Shown in pieces: positions 16,932-25,937 of a stretch of DNA of 64,000 nucleotides; within the stretch, counting starts at the first letter, position 1; the number at the start of each line of letters is the position of its first letter. The stretch spans positions 372,001-436,000 of the forward strand of contig NZ_QMKK01000054.1 in assembly GCF_003287875.1 (NCBI RefSeq), read 5' to 3'. This DNA comes from Martinezella tropici. Its GTDB lineage: Bacteria > Pseudomonadota > Alphaproteobacteria > Rhizobiales > Rhizobiaceae. Made by a program: the position numbers and the translations under genes. The notes under the pieces are model-generated. The model ran no database searches and was not told the origin of the DNA. It saw only the letters and a list, made by a program, of their open reading frames with translations.

Positions 16932-17297
16932 TGTGTCGCTCTCTTCCGATCGTCGCATCCGGAACCTCGGTGGCTTTGAAGGCACCGAAATGCGGACCTA
17001 ATTCCAGATTGCACACCGAGTGTATGGCCGCTTGCTGCGGTCGACTATTGGCGATAACGTCGATGGGCTATGAAGCAGAACTTCACAGTGAAGCAGCGGC
17101 CTGTCGCCGAGCATGGAGTCACTGGGTGACGCGCGGAATTGCTTTTGGCGCGGCTATGAGACAATCACGGGCCGACGAAAGTTCTGTATCGTGATACGAC
17201 GAACATTGGTTCAAGATCTCGGCACTCTACCGACATCGTTCAGCTTTCTCATAGGCGGCCGATGCGGGAGGTGAGCGAGAAACCCACGACTTCGGGC
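16932..17297. other. Intergenic region without a supported gene
   Basis: About 365 bases between the epoxide-hydrolase-like gene's start and the end of the DUF2568 gene. I see no convincing coding frame, terminator or operator. The left part should contain the hydrolase promoter. Confidence 0.5.
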
Positions 17298-17624
17298 TTA
17301 TGGAAGCAGCGCCAGAGCGAACCGATCGGCGGCGGCCACGACGATCAGCGCGATCGCCAGCACCGGCAAACTGACATAATGCAGGATCAAGGCCGCGCCG
17401 ACAAAGAACCCGGCCTCAAGCACCAGCCGTCCGGCGGGTCCGATTTCGTATTTCCGCTTCGGGGAGAGGAATGTGCCCCAGCCGATAGCGCCCGCCGCGC
17501 AGAACACTATACCCAACAGTGCTTTTACCACCAATGGCACTGCCAGATGCGCTGCTAATGCGGCAAGTGACGCAAGGATGCAAAGTTCCAGGGCAAACCT
17601 TATGCCAAGCGCGATCGCTCTCAT
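17298..17624 (-). CDS. DUF2568 (YrdB-like) small membrane protein
   Basis: A 108-residue integral membrane protein with three to four hydrophobic helices. The region from FALELCILASLAALAAH to GWGTFLSPKRKYEIG and RLVLEAGFFVGAALIL matches the DUF2568 pattern, including the GTFxSPK loop. The ATG at 17624 follows a GGGGGGAAGA ribosome site. Function is unknown. It appears to be a single gene. Confidence 0.75.
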   Translation of the reverse strand: MRAIALGIRFALELCILASLAALAAHLAVPLVVKALLGIVFCAAGAIGWGTFLSPKRKYEIGPAGRLVLEAGFFVGAALILHYVSLPVLAIALIVVAAADRFALALLP

Positions 17625-17891
17625 TCTTCCCCCCATGCCGGTCAAACGATTGTTTGTGGTCTGCCGGATGGCAGAGGGTATCGTCGCATGCTCGATCCCG
17701 CAGGTCACTTTATAGCGGCACCTAAGTCCGGGGCAACCGACTTCCCATTCGTTCTCTGCCCCAAGCTTCGGCAAACTCGATCAATGGGCGCAGGCTCACC
17801 CTTCCTTCGTGGCGCGATATTCGACACACGGCGGAGTCTCGGCATGGACGGTGTGGCTTACCAGTCCTCCTTCAGGCCCCTGTAATGGGCA

Positions 17892-18227
17892 CTATCGCGC
17901 CGTCTTTGGGGCGGCTGCCTGGTTCCGCTCGCCGGCGGCCGAAAGGATCTCGCACCTTTCGGCATGTGTCGGCGCGGGTACAGCCGCCGCAAGGGCCCTG
18001 GGACAGATGCCGATCTCGTGTCCTTCAATCCGAAAGAAGGCGATGCCTCCCGTCTCCAGTGCCAATCGCAGCTGTGCTTCCGTCGCCCGATGCAGGCTGT
18101 GACGATTGCCTTCATAATCGCGGATTGTGCTGCGCGACACGCCAGAGCGGTCCGCAAGGTCCATCTGCGTCCAATCGAGAAAGCCTCGGGCCGCCCGGCA
18201 GAGCGCTGGTGTCAAAATCATCGCCAT
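17892..18227 (-). CDS. Small XRE-family HTH regulator
   Basis: A 111-residue protein with a single helix-turn-helix: CRAARGFLDWTQMDLADRSG then VSRSTIRDYEGNRHSLH, followed by a beta-like LETGGIAFFRIEG segment. This resembles compact XRE regulators found in rhizobia. The ATG at 18227 is supported by AAGG upstream. A short dyad GCCCATATTGGGC at 18255-18267 lies just before the gene and could be an autoregulatory site. It diverges from the antiporter operon, so it might affect that promoter, but there is no further evidence. Confidence 0.75.
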   Translation of the reverse strand: MAMILTPALCRAARGFLDWTQMDLADRSGVSRSTIRDYEGNRHSLHRATEAQLRLALETGGIAFFRIEGHEIGICPRALAAAVPAPTHAERCEILSAAGERNQAAAPKTAR

Positions 18228-18398
18228 CTTAACCTTGACGCAGGGTTCAAAGCTGCCCATATTGGGCAATATCTATCATATAGGACATAATCCACCGGAT
18301 TTCCAGGGGTTTTGCTGCCGTAGCAGTCTGAGTTATCCGGCCAAGCGAGGGAATGACGTTTTGGGATAACTGGCGAGCCTGTTTTCATTCTGGCACTT

Positions 18399-21287
18399 TT
18401 GGCCCTGCCGTTTATCGGAAGTCTCCTTTCCGTCTGCCTGTTGCGCACTCAGTCGCGGCGCGGTCCGGCTGCGGTCGCCGGAGCGGTCACATTTCTGGCG
18501 CTGCTGATTTCCGCGAGCTTCTTTCCCGCCGTCAAGGATGGCGGCGTGGTGCGATACAGCATCGCGTGGCTGCCGCAGCTGGGGCTGGATTTCAGTCTCA
18601 GACTGGATGGTTTCGCCTGGCTCTTCTCGGTCGTCATTACGGCGATCGGCTTTCTCGTCATCGTCTATGCTCGCTACTACATGTCGGAAGAGGATCCGGT
18701 TCCTCGCTTCTTCTCCTTCCTGCTCGCCTTCATGGGGGCGATGCTCGGCATCGTGCTGTCGGGCAATGTCATTCTGCTCTCGATATTCTGGGAGCTGACC
18801 AGCATCTTTTCCTTCCTGCTGATCAGCTATTGGCACAATAGCGCCGCCGCCCGTGATGGCGCCCGCATGGCATTGACCATCACCGGGATCGGTGGGTTCT
18901 GCCTGCTGATCGGCCTGATCCTGATCGGCCATATCGTCGGCAGCTATGATGTGGATAAGATTCTGGCCTCGGGTGATGCCATCCGCAATCACCCGCTTTA
19001 TTTGCCGGCGCTGGTGCTGATCCTGCTGGGAGCGCTGACGAAGAGCGCGCAATTCCCGTTCCATTTCTGGCTTCCGAATGCCATGGCGGCGCCGACGCCG
19101 GTCTCTGCCTATCTGCATTCCGCTACGCTGGTAAAGGCCGGCGTCTTTCTGCTGGCGCGCTTCTGGCCTGTTCTGGCCGGTACGAATGAATGGTTCTATA
19201 TCGTCGGCGCTGCCGGCATCATCACGCTGCTGCTGGGCGCGTATTTTGCGATGTTCCAGCAGGACCTCAAGGGACTGCTCGCCTATTCAACGATCAGCCA
19301 TCTCGGCCTCATCACCACCTTGCTCAGTCTCGGCAGCCCGCTTGCCACGGTTGCCGCCATCTTCCACATGCTGAACCACGCGACCTTCAAGGCATCGTTG
19401 TTCATGGCGGCCGGTATCATCGATCACGAAACGGGTACGCGCGATATGCGCCGTCTGAGCGGCCTGTTCCGCTATCTGCCGTTTACAGGATCGCTCGCGA
19501 TCGTCGCGAGTGCCGCGATGGCCGGCGTGCCGCTGCTCAACGGTTTTCTGTCGAAGGAAATGTTTTTCGCCGAAGCGATCGAAACTCATGCCGATTCCAT
19601 GCTCGATCGCATGCTTCCCTATGTGGCGACGCTTGCAAGCGCCTTCAGTGTCGCCTATTCACTGCGCTTCATTCAGACCGTCTTCTTCGGTCCGGCGCCG
19701 GCCGACCTGCCGATCGCCAAGCCGCATGAGCCGCCGCGCTCAATGCGCTTGCCGATCGAGCTTCTGGTCGTCGTTTGCCTTGTCGTCGGCATCGTTCCGG
19801 CGCTTTCGGTCGCGCCCTTCCTGCACGCGGCCGTCGTCAGCGTTCTGAATGCCGATACGCCGCAATACAGCCTCTCGCTTTGGCACGGCTTCAATCTGCC
19901 GCTGGTCATGAGCATCCTCGCCTTGGTCGGCGGAACCGCTTTCTACTTCGCCTTCAAGGATTATCTGTCGCGATGCGACGACGGTCCGCCCCTTTTCCGT
20001 CGCCTGAAGGGGCAGCGCATTTTCGAGCGCGTGCTGGTGGAGGTTTCCTGGCACTGGGCGAGAACGGCCGAAAAGCGGATCGGCACGCGCAAGCTGCAGC
20101 CGCAGCTTCGCTGGGTCGTTGTGACCGGCTTTACGGCCGGCCTGCTGCCGCTCTATTTGTCGGGTTTCGAGGCGAAGCATTTTGCCTTTTCAGGCGCCGA
20201 TCCGGTCTTTGCCTTCATTTGGGCGATCGGCATCTGCCTTGCAATCGGCACCGCCTTCTTTGCCAAATACCACCGTCTTGTCGCGCTCGTGATGCTGGGC
20301 GGCGTCGGGCTGATTGTCTGCATGACCTTCATCTGGCTTTCCGCGCCGGATCTCGCCATTACCCAGCTTCTTGTCGAGATCGTCACGACGGTTCTCATCC
20401 TGCTCGGCTTGCGCTGGCTGCCGAAGCGGACGGAAGGGATCGACGATACGGTCGACCTGCGCGCTCGTTTCCGCCGGTTCCGCGATCTTGCGCTGGCCGT
20501 CATCTGCGGCGTCGGCATGACGTTCGTCTCCTACGCCGTCATGACCATGCCGGTGCCCGACGCCATCGCGAATTATTTCCTCGAAAATGCCTATTCGAAG
20601 GGTGGCGGCCGCAATGTGGTCAATGTGATCCTGGTCGATTTCCGCGGCTTCGATACTTTGGGCGAGATCGCCGTCCTCGGTGTCGTCGCCTTGACGGTCT
20701 ACGCGCTGCTGCGTCGTTTCCGCCCGGCGCCCGACAGCATGCAGATGCCGGAGCAGCAGCAGATCCAGAACCGTTTCGACGAGGAAAGGCCGGAGCGTTC
20801 GGCCGGCGATACGGTGCGCGATTACCTGCTTGTGCCCTCCGTGATCATGCAGTGGATGTTCCCCTTCGTCATCGCCCTGTCCGTTTATATTTTCATGCGC
20901 GGACATGATGCGCCGGGCGGCGGCTTCTCGGCTGGCCTGACGCTCTCGATCGCCTTCCTGCTGCAATATCTGGCCGGCGGTACGCGTTGGGCCGAGGATC
21001 GCATCCGCATCCTGCCGCTGCGATGGATGGGGGCGGGGCTTCTGGTCGCAACTGCCACGGGCATCGGCGCCTGGTTCTTCGGCTATCCCTTCCTTACATC
21101 GCATTTCCAGTACCTGGATGTGCCGTTGATCGGCAAGGTGCCGGCTGCGAGCGCGCTTCTCTTCGATCTCGGCGTCTTCCTGCTGGTCGTCGGCTCCACG
21201 GTTTTGATCCTGGTGGCCCTTGCGCACCAGTCACTGCGCATCAACCGCCTGCGCGTGCTAGATGCCGATAAGGCAAAGGGGGATTGA
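18399..21287 (+). CDS. phaA: Na+(K+)/H+ antiporter subunit A-B fusion (Mrp/Pha)
   Basis: A large inner-membrane subunit of the Mrp/Pha cation/proton antiporter, 962 residues, fusing MrpA to MrpB. The N-terminal NuoL-like region has helix-5 FWELTS with Glu near 132, and LTKSAQFPFHFWLP with Lys 215 and His 222 in the proton channel. The C-terminal MnhB domain carries RGHDAPGGGFSAGL at about 834-847. The fusion is typical of rhizobial Pha systems. The true start is uncertain: there is no in-frame ATG or GTG near the N-terminus, TTG at 18399 is the first usual start, and the hydrophobic frame continues upstream to 18357. Confidence 0.92.
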   Translation: MALPFIGSLLSVCLLRTQSRRGPAAVAGAVTFLALLISASFFPAVKDGGVVRYSIAWLPQLGLDFSLRLDGFAWLFSVVITAIGFLVIVYARYYMSEEDPVPRFFSFLLAFMGAMLGIVLSGNVILLSIFWELTSIFSFLLISYWHNSAAARDGARMALTITGIGGFCLLIGLILIGHIVGSYDVDKILASGDAIRNHPLYLPALVLILLGALTKSAQFPFHFWLPNAMAAPTPVSAYLHSATLVKAGVFLLARFWPVLAGTNEWFYIVGAAGIITLLLGAYFAMFQQDLKGLLAYSTISHLGLITTLLSLGSPLATVAAIFHMLNHATFKASLFMAAGIIDHETGTRDMRRLSGLFRYLPFTGSLAIVASAAMAGVPLLNGFLSKEMFFAEAIETHADSMLDRMLPYVATLASAFSVAYSLRFIQTVFFGPAPADLPIAKPHEPPRSMRLPIELLVVVCLVVGIVPALSVAPFLHAAVVSVLNADTPQYSLSLWHGFNLPLVMSILALVGGTAFYFAFKDYLSRCDDGPPLFRRLKGQRIFERVLVEVSWHWARTAEKRIGTRKLQPQLRWVVVTGFTAGLLPLYLSGFEAKHFAFSGADPVFAFIWAIGICLAIGTAFFAKYHRLVALVMLGGVGLIVCMTFIWLSAPDLAITQLLVEIVTTVLILLGLRWLPKRTEGIDDTVDLRARFRRFRDLALAVICGVGMTFVSYAVMTMPVPDAIANYFLENAYSKGGGRNVVNVILVDFRGFDTLGEIAVLGVVALTVYALLRRFRPAPDSMQMPEQQQIQNRFDEERPERSAGDTVRDYLLVPSVIMQWMFPFVIALSVYIFMRGHDAPGGGFSAGLTLSIAFLLQYLAGGTRWAEDRIRILPLRWMGAGLLVATATGIGAWFFGYPFLTSHFQYLDVPLIGKVPAASALLFDLGVFLLVVGSTVLILVALAHQSLRINRLRVLDADKAKGD

Positions 21288-21625
21288 TGGAACTCATCTT
21301 GTCCATTGCGATCGGTGTGATGACGGCCTGCGGCGTCTGGCTGATCCTGCGTCCGCGCACCTATCAAATCATCATCGGACTGTCGCTGCTGTCCTATGCG
21401 GTCAATCTCTTCATCTTCGGCGTCGGCGGTGTGAAGACGAATGTGCCGCCGCTGCTCGGCGATGGCATGGCGACGGGTGCTCTGGCGGACCCGGTGCCGC
21501 AGGCTCTGGTGCTGACGGCGATCGTCATCGGCTTTGCAACCACGGCGCTGTTCCTCGTCGTGCTGCTCGCCTCGCGCGGCCTGACCGGTACAGACCATGT
21601 CGATGGAAGGAGCGATCGGAAATGA
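21287..21625 (+). CDS. phaC: Antiporter subunit C (MrpC/PhaC)
   Basis: A 112-residue NuoK-like inner-membrane subunit with three helices. RTYQIIIGLSLLSYAVNLFI carries the helix-2 pattern, and PVPQALVLTAIVIGFATTAL is the typical MrpC helix-3 signature. Its ATG overlaps the phaA stop as TGATG, behind AAAGGGGG. It is needed with the A and D subunits to form the proton/cation translocating module. Confidence 0.93.
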   Translation: MELILSIAIGVMTACGVWLILRPRTYQIIIGLSLLSYAVNLFIFGVGGVKTNVPPLLGDGMATGALADPVPQALVLTAIVIGFATTALFLVVLLASRGLTGTDHVDGRSDRK

Positions 21626-23253
21626 CAGGCTGGTCGCACCATCTCATCATCGCGCCGATCCTCGTTCCGCTTATCGCGGGAGCGCTGCTCGTATTCATCG
21701 ACGAGCGCTCGCGGACACTGAAGGCGCTCATCAGCTTGGCCGCCACCGTCCTGCTGGTCGGCATTGCGCTTACGCTCTTCCTTGCAGAAGGCGGGTCGCC
21801 CGGCCAGGAACGCGCCTATCTGCTTGGAAACTGGAGCGTGCCCTTCGGCATCGTGCTCGTGCTCGATGGGCTGTCGGCGCTGATGCTGCTGCTGACATCC
21901 ATCGTCGCCGTTGCGGCGCTGATATTCTCGCTGGCGCGCTGGCACGCGGTCGGTGCGCATTTTCACACCATGTTCCAGCTGCTGCTGATGGGCGTCAACG
22001 GCGCATTCCTGACCGGCGATCTCTTCAATCTCTTCGTCTTCTTCGAGATCATGCTGGCGGCATCCTACGGCCTGCTGCTGCACGGTTCCGGGCCGCTCCG
22101 CGTCAAGGCCGGCATGCACTATATTGCCGTCAATCTCGCGGCCGCGCTGCTCTTCCTCATCGGCGTCAGCCTGATCTATGGCACGGCGGGAACGCTGAAC
22201 ATGGCGGATCTCGCGGTGCGCATCCCGGAGATGTCCGCCGATCGCCGCATGCTGATGCAGGCCGGCGCCGGCGTGCTCGGCATCGCATTCCTGATCAAGG
22301 CCGGCATGTGGCCGCTCTGCTTCTGGCTGCCGACGGCCTATAGCGCGGCTTCGGCGCCGGTCGCCGGCATCTTCGCCATTCTCAGCAAGCTTGGCATCTA
22401 CGTCATCCTGCGGCTGACCATGCTTCTGTTCAGCGCCGGCCCGTCCGCCGGCTTCGGCGCGACCGTGCTTCTCTACGGCGGCATGGCAACGTTGATCTTC
22501 GGAACCGTCGGCGTGCTGGCGTCTCAGGCGCTCGGCCGGCTCGCCGGTTTTTCCGTGCTCGTCTCGTCCGGCACGCTGCTGATGGTGATCGGCATCAATG
22601 ATGGTTCCATTTCGTCCGGCGCGCTGATGTATCTTGTCAGTTCGACGCTGACGATCAGCGCCTTCTTCATGCTGATCGAGCTCGTGGAGCGCGGGCAGGA
22701 TGCGGGCGCCAGCGTTCTTGCCGTCACGATGGAAGCTTATGGCGATGCCGAGGAAACGGAGCCGACGGAAGGCGAAGGCGTCACCATGCCAGGCACCATG
22801 GCGATGCTCGGCATCTGCTTCGCCGCCTGCGGTATCCTGCTTGCCGGTCTGCCGCCGCTTTCCGGTTTCGTCGCCAAGTTTGCCATGCTCTCCGCCATGA
22901 TGGGAACCGGCGCGATCGGCATTCCGCCGAGCGCCGCCGTCTGGACCTTGATCCTGCTCGTCATCCTTTCAGGCATTGCCGCGCTAATCGCGATGACGCG
23001 TGCCGGCATACGCACATTCTGGAGCTCGCTCGAGGGAACGGTTCCACGCGTGCTTGTCATCGAGATATTCCCGGTCATGGGCCTGCTCGCATTGACGCTG
23101 GCCTTGACCATCTGGGCCGGCCCCGTCATGCAGTACATGGATGCGACCATCCGCACCCTTAGCGATCCCAATATCTATGTCGATGCTGTCCGTAATGCGG
23201 TGGTTGCGCCGGCAACTATCGCAGCTCAAGCAAGCAAAGCGGGGGGCCTGTAA
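21622..23253 (+). CDS. phaD: Antiporter subunit D (MrpD/PhaD)
   Basis: A 543-residue NuoM/N-like inner-membrane subunit with about 14 helices. The FFEIMLAASYGLLL helix-5 segment keeps the conserved Glu, and LIKAGMWPLCFWLPTAYSAA is the Lys-containing channel motif. An in-frame extension reads back to 21262 through phaC, but the ATG at 21622 (ATGA overlap with the phaC stop, GGAAGGAG site) is the real start. It is one of the two large ion-channel subunits. Confidence 0.93.
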   Translation: MTGWSHHLIIAPILVPLIAGALLVFIDERSRTLKALISLAATVLLVGIALTLFLAEGGSPGQERAYLLGNWSVPFGIVLVLDGLSALMLLLTSIVAVAALIFSLARWHAVGAHFHTMFQLLLMGVNGAFLTGDLFNLFVFFEIMLAASYGLLLHGSGPLRVKAGMHYIAVNLAAALLFLIGVSLIYGTAGTLNMADLAVRIPEMSADRRMLMQAGAGVLGIAFLIKAGMWPLCFWLPTAYSAASAPVAGIFAILSKLGIYVILRLTMLLFSAGPSAGFGATVLLYGGMATLIFGTVGVLASQALGRLAGFSVLVSSGTLLMVIGINDGSISSGALMYLVSSTLTISAFFMLIELVERGQDAGASVLAVTMEAYGDAEETEPTEGEGVTMPGTMAMLGICFAACGILLAGLPPLSGFVAKFAMLSAMMGTGAIGIPPSAAVWTLILLVILSGIAALIAMTRAGIRTFWSSLEGTVPRVLVIEIFPVMGLLALTLALTIWAGPVMQYMDATIRTLSDPNIYVDAVRNAVVAPATIAAQASKAGGL

Positions 23254-23729
23254 TGCTGCCTTATCCGCTGTTGGCGCTGAGCTTGATCCTGATGTGGCTG
23301 CTGCTGAACGGTTTCACGCTTGGTCAACTCATACTCGGCATCATCGTTGCCGTTTTCGCCTCCTGGGGCATGGCATCGCTCAGGCCCGAAAAGCCGCGCT
23401 TGCGCAAGTGGTATCTGCTGCCCAAGCTCTTTTTCCGGGTTGTCTTCGACGTCGCAAAATCGAACCTGCAAGTCGCCTGGATCATTTTGAAAGGTCGATC
23501 GCGCAAGACAAATCCGGGTTTCGTTGTCCTGGAACTTCGGGTGCGCGATCAGATCGCGCTTGCGCTGCTGGCGGTTATCCTCACGAGCACGCCGGGCTCG
23601 GCGTGGCTCGAATATGACTCCAATGACAATACCGTGCTGCTGCATGTTCTTGATCTCGAAAATGAAGCGCAATGGCGCGACATGGTCGCCAATCGATACG
23701 AAGCCTTGCTGATGGAGATATTCGCATGA
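23253..23729 (+). CDS. phaE: Antiporter subunit E (MrpE/PhaE)
   Basis: A 158-residue subunit with two N-terminal helices and a cytoplasmic C-terminal domain. The segment LPKLFFRVVFDVAKSNLQVAW and the later TPGSAWLEYD are MrpE hallmarks. The start overlaps the phaD stop (TAATG). In the family it is required for complex assembly and full activity rather than ion transport itself. Confidence 0.92.
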   Translation: MLPYPLLALSLILMWLLLNGFTLGQLILGIIVAVFASWGMASLRPEKPRLRKWYLLPKLFFRVVFDVAKSNLQVAWIILKGRSRKTNPGFVVLELRVRDQIALALLAVILTSTPGSAWLEYDSNDNTVLLHVLDLENEAQWRDMVANRYEALLMEIFA

Positions 23730-24007
23730 GCGCCATGATCATCCAGATATCCGTCGCGGCTGCACAGCTGATGATCGTGGTGGCAATGGCGATTGCTTCC
23801 ATTCGCATGTTTCGTGGACCGCGCGCGCAGGATCGCATCATCGCGCTCGATACGCTTTATGTGAACGCCATGCTGCTGCTTCTGACCTTCGGCATCGGCA
23901 CGGGGCGTGTCGTCTATTTCGAAGCGGCACTCGTCATCGGCATGCTCGGCTTTGTCGCAACCGTTGCTCTAGCGAAATTCCTGATGCGCGGGGAGGTGAT
24001 CGAATGA
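23726..24007 (+). CDS. phaF: Antiporter subunit F (MrpF/PhaF)
   Basis: A 93-residue inner-membrane subunit with three helices. SIRMFRGPRAQDRIIALDTL is the MrpF signature between helices 1 and 2. An in-frame extension upstream to 23672 lies inside phaE and is not used; the ATG at 23726 overlaps the phaE stop as ATGA. Confidence 0.92.
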   Translation: MSAMIIQISVAAAQLMIVVAMAIASIRMFRGPRAQDRIIALDTLYVNAMLLLLTFGIGTGRVVYFEAALVIGMLGFVATVALAKFLMRGEVIE

Positions 24008-24387
24008 GTCCGCAGTTTGAAAACTTGCCCCTATGGGCTGCGATCCCTGTCGGTGGACTGCTTCTCATCGGCGCCTTCCTCACCCTGGTTGGTGCGATCG
24101 GCTTCCTGAGGCTTGGCACCTTCTACGAGCGCATTCATGCGCCGACATTGGGAACGAGCGGCGGCATTGGCGCAATCATGATCGCCTCGATGATCTTCTT
24201 TTCGATTTCGACATGGTCGCTGGTCATCCATGAGCTGCTGATCGGCATTTTCGTAACGGTGACGACGCCCGTCACCTTTATGCTGCTTGCGCGCGCGGCC
24301 TTGCATCGCGATCGTGCCGAGCAAAACAGCAATGCTCCGCCCAAGCAATCGCCTGCAGGAACGTCGTCCGAAGGACGCTCTTCGTAG
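24004..24387 (+). CDS. phaG: Antiporter subunit G (MrpG/PhaG)
   Basis: A 127-residue last subunit with three helices. GAFLTLVGAIGFLRLGTFYERIHAPTLG is the MrpG signature. Its ATG overlaps the phaF stop as ATGA. The C-terminal 25 residues are polar and likely disordered. The phaA-G cluster is one six-cistron transcript without intergenic gaps. It is expected to support pH adaptation and cation export. Confidence 0.92.
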   Translation: MSPQFENLPLWAAIPVGGLLLIGAFLTLVGAIGFLRLGTFYERIHAPTLGTSGGIGAIMIASMIFFSISTWSLVIHELLIGIFVTVTTPVTFMLLARAALHRDRAEQNSNAPPKQSPAGTSSEGRSS

Positions 24388-24453
24388 TCATCTGACTCTT
24401 TTCGCCATGTATTGGGGCAAAGGTTGGCTTCGTTGCGCCTAGGACAATCAGCG

Positions 24454-25011
24454 TTAAGGTCCGAGAGGCAAGTCTCCCTTTTCAAGCATATAGCAGCATT
24501 GGATGATGGTTTCGCGGCGCGAGCGCGAGAAAAGCTCTCTGCTGCCGATCTGTGTGAAGCCGAGTTTGGTCAGCACGCGTCCCGATGCGGGATTGTCGGA
24601 TGCATGACCGGATTCGAGCCCGGTCAGGCCGACTTCGTGGAAGACGAAACCGAACAGCGCTTGTGCGGCCTCGAAGGCGTAGGCCTTGCCCCAGGCGGCT
24701 TTCTCCAACCAGTAGCCCAGGCTGCCCTCGGCGCCGCTGATGCCATCGACATCGACGACACCGATCATTCTTCCCGCCTGCTCGATGGCGAAGCGGTAAG
24801 CCGTGCCATCGGCCCATTCCTGCTCGTGGCTGGAAAACCAGCTTTGGATATCTTGCCGGCCTGGCGGATAGGTGGCGTTGCTCAGCATGCGCGTCACATT
24901 CCAGTCGCTCTGAATTTCGCACGCGCGTTCGGCGTCACCCGCAGATGTGGGGCGAAGCAGGAGACGGGCAGTTTGAATGAATGAGCGGGGGATCGATCTT
25001 GCGGTCATCAT
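24454..25011 (-). CDS. GNAT N-acetyltransferase, RimJ/RimL type
   Basis: A 185-residue acetyltransferase. It opens with QTARLLLRPTSAGDAERAC, typical of the RimL branch. The acetyl-CoA binding segment near EGSLGYWLEKAAWGKAYAFE and the final VLTKLGFTQIGSRELFS are also typical. Targets in this branch are protein N-termini or small amines, and none is assignable here. It converges on the pha operon with a 66-bp gap. An upstream in-frame extension of about 20 residues is less likely. Confidence 0.85.
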   Translation of the reverse strand: MMTARSIPRSFIQTARLLLRPTSAGDAERACEIQSDWNVTRMLSNATYPPGRQDIQSWFSSHEQEWADGTAYRFAIEQAGRMIGVVDVDGISGAEGSLGYWLEKAAWGKAYAFEAAQALFGFVFHEVGLTGLESGHASDNPASGRVLTKLGFTQIGSRELFSRSRRETIIQCCYMLEKGDLPLGP

Positions 25012-25244
25012 ACATGCCTTGCTGTCTGGGAGACTATCGATGCATCTATATCGCGCGATTCCATTTAGCTGCATATTCTTGAGTGACAGCCCATATATTG
25101 CCGCAATGCGTGCGCAAAAGCGCCGCCTCTTGCAGGCACGGCCTGCAGGACAGCGGGACCGGCCGTGAAAGCGTTCCGTTTACGAGGGGCGAACCCCCTT
25201 TTGCGGTCCGGTCCTATCTTCCAGGTGATTGTCAGCCGCTGCAT

Positions 25245-25793
25245 CTAAAAACTCGGAGGAGTGCAGGCGCTGATGACCTCGCAGGGAACCGGGCCAACGC
25301 AGCGGAAGCGATGCGGCCGGCGGCTTTCGAAGTAATAGGCGTCGCCCGGGCCTAGAATACGTCGTTCATCATCAACGGTTACCTCCAGGCGGCCGGTGAG
25401 CACGATGCCGCCTTCCTCTCCTTCATGAACCAGCGGCACCTTGCCGGTATCGGCGCCCGGTTGATAGCGCTCCTTCAGGATCTGAAGGCTGCGCCCGAAG
25501 AGGTTTTCACCGACCTGGCGGTAGGAAATCGGGCCTTTGCCGATCTCCACCAATTCCTCGGCTGCATAAAAGGCCTTCTTCGGCGCTTCGGGTTCGAAGG
25601 CGAAGAATTCCGCAAGCCCGATCGGGATGCCGTCGAGAATGCGCTTCAGGGCCCCGACGGATGGATTGGCCGAATTGGATTCGATCAAAGAGATTGTCGA
25701 ATTGGTCACGCCGGCGCGCTTGGCGAGCTCGCGCTGGGAGAGGTTGCGCGCCAGGCGCAGATGACGCAGGCGATTGCCGATATCGACAGACAT
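25245..25793 (-). CDS. HTH-cupin transcription regulator (PuuR-like)
   Basis: A 182-residue regulator with an XRE helix-turn-helix (residues about 7-60, including LSQRELAKRAGVTNSTISLIE) joined to a cupin domain (about 105-175, with HEGEEGGIVLTGRLEVTV and GDAYYFESRRPHRFRC). This build is that of PuuR/SutR-like repressors of polyamine or amino-acid genes. It is divergent from the omega-amino-acid transaminase, with an inverted repeat in the 144-bp gap, so it probably represses that enzyme and itself. Confidence 0.88.
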   Translation of the reverse strand: MSVDIGNRLRHLRLARNLSQRELAKRAGVTNSTISLIESNSANPSVGALKRILDGIPIGLAEFFAFEPEAPKKAFYAAEELVEIGKGPISYRQVGENLFGRSLQILKERYQPGADTGKVPLVHEGEEGGIVLTGRLEVTVDDERRILGPGDAYYFESRRPHRFRCVGPVPCEVISACTPPSF

Positions 25794-25812
25794 CGTGGCT
25801 CCGGGGTTTCGG

Positions 25813-25834
25813 ATGTTCGAAATATCGAAAACAT
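25813..25834. promoter_or_regulatory. Operator-like dyad between HTH-cupin gene and transaminase
   Basis: TTCGA-AATA-TCGAA forms a tight dyad, extended to ATGTTCGA on the left and TCGAAAACAT on the right with one mismatch. It lies 20 bp before the regulator start and about 100 bp before the transaminase start. It is a likely site for the divergent PuuR-like protein (inferred). Confidence 0.6.
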
Positions 25835-25937
25835 TCCATGTCGATGAAACAAAATCAATAATTTAAAGGCGGATAGAAAAGGACTTGTTCGGAGCTGGAA
25901 AATCGCTGATGTCAAGGACAGCGCAATGGAGGCGAAA

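Noticed and set aside
18353-18841. 162-codon frame beginning at the ATG before phaA
   Set aside because: It starts with a good ATG but moves into a shadow of phaA; the NuoL-like frame is the real one.
21262-21621. Upstream extension of phaD
   Set aside because: It is in frame only by chance and runs through phaC; the ATG at 21622 has the ribosome site and the ATGA overlap.
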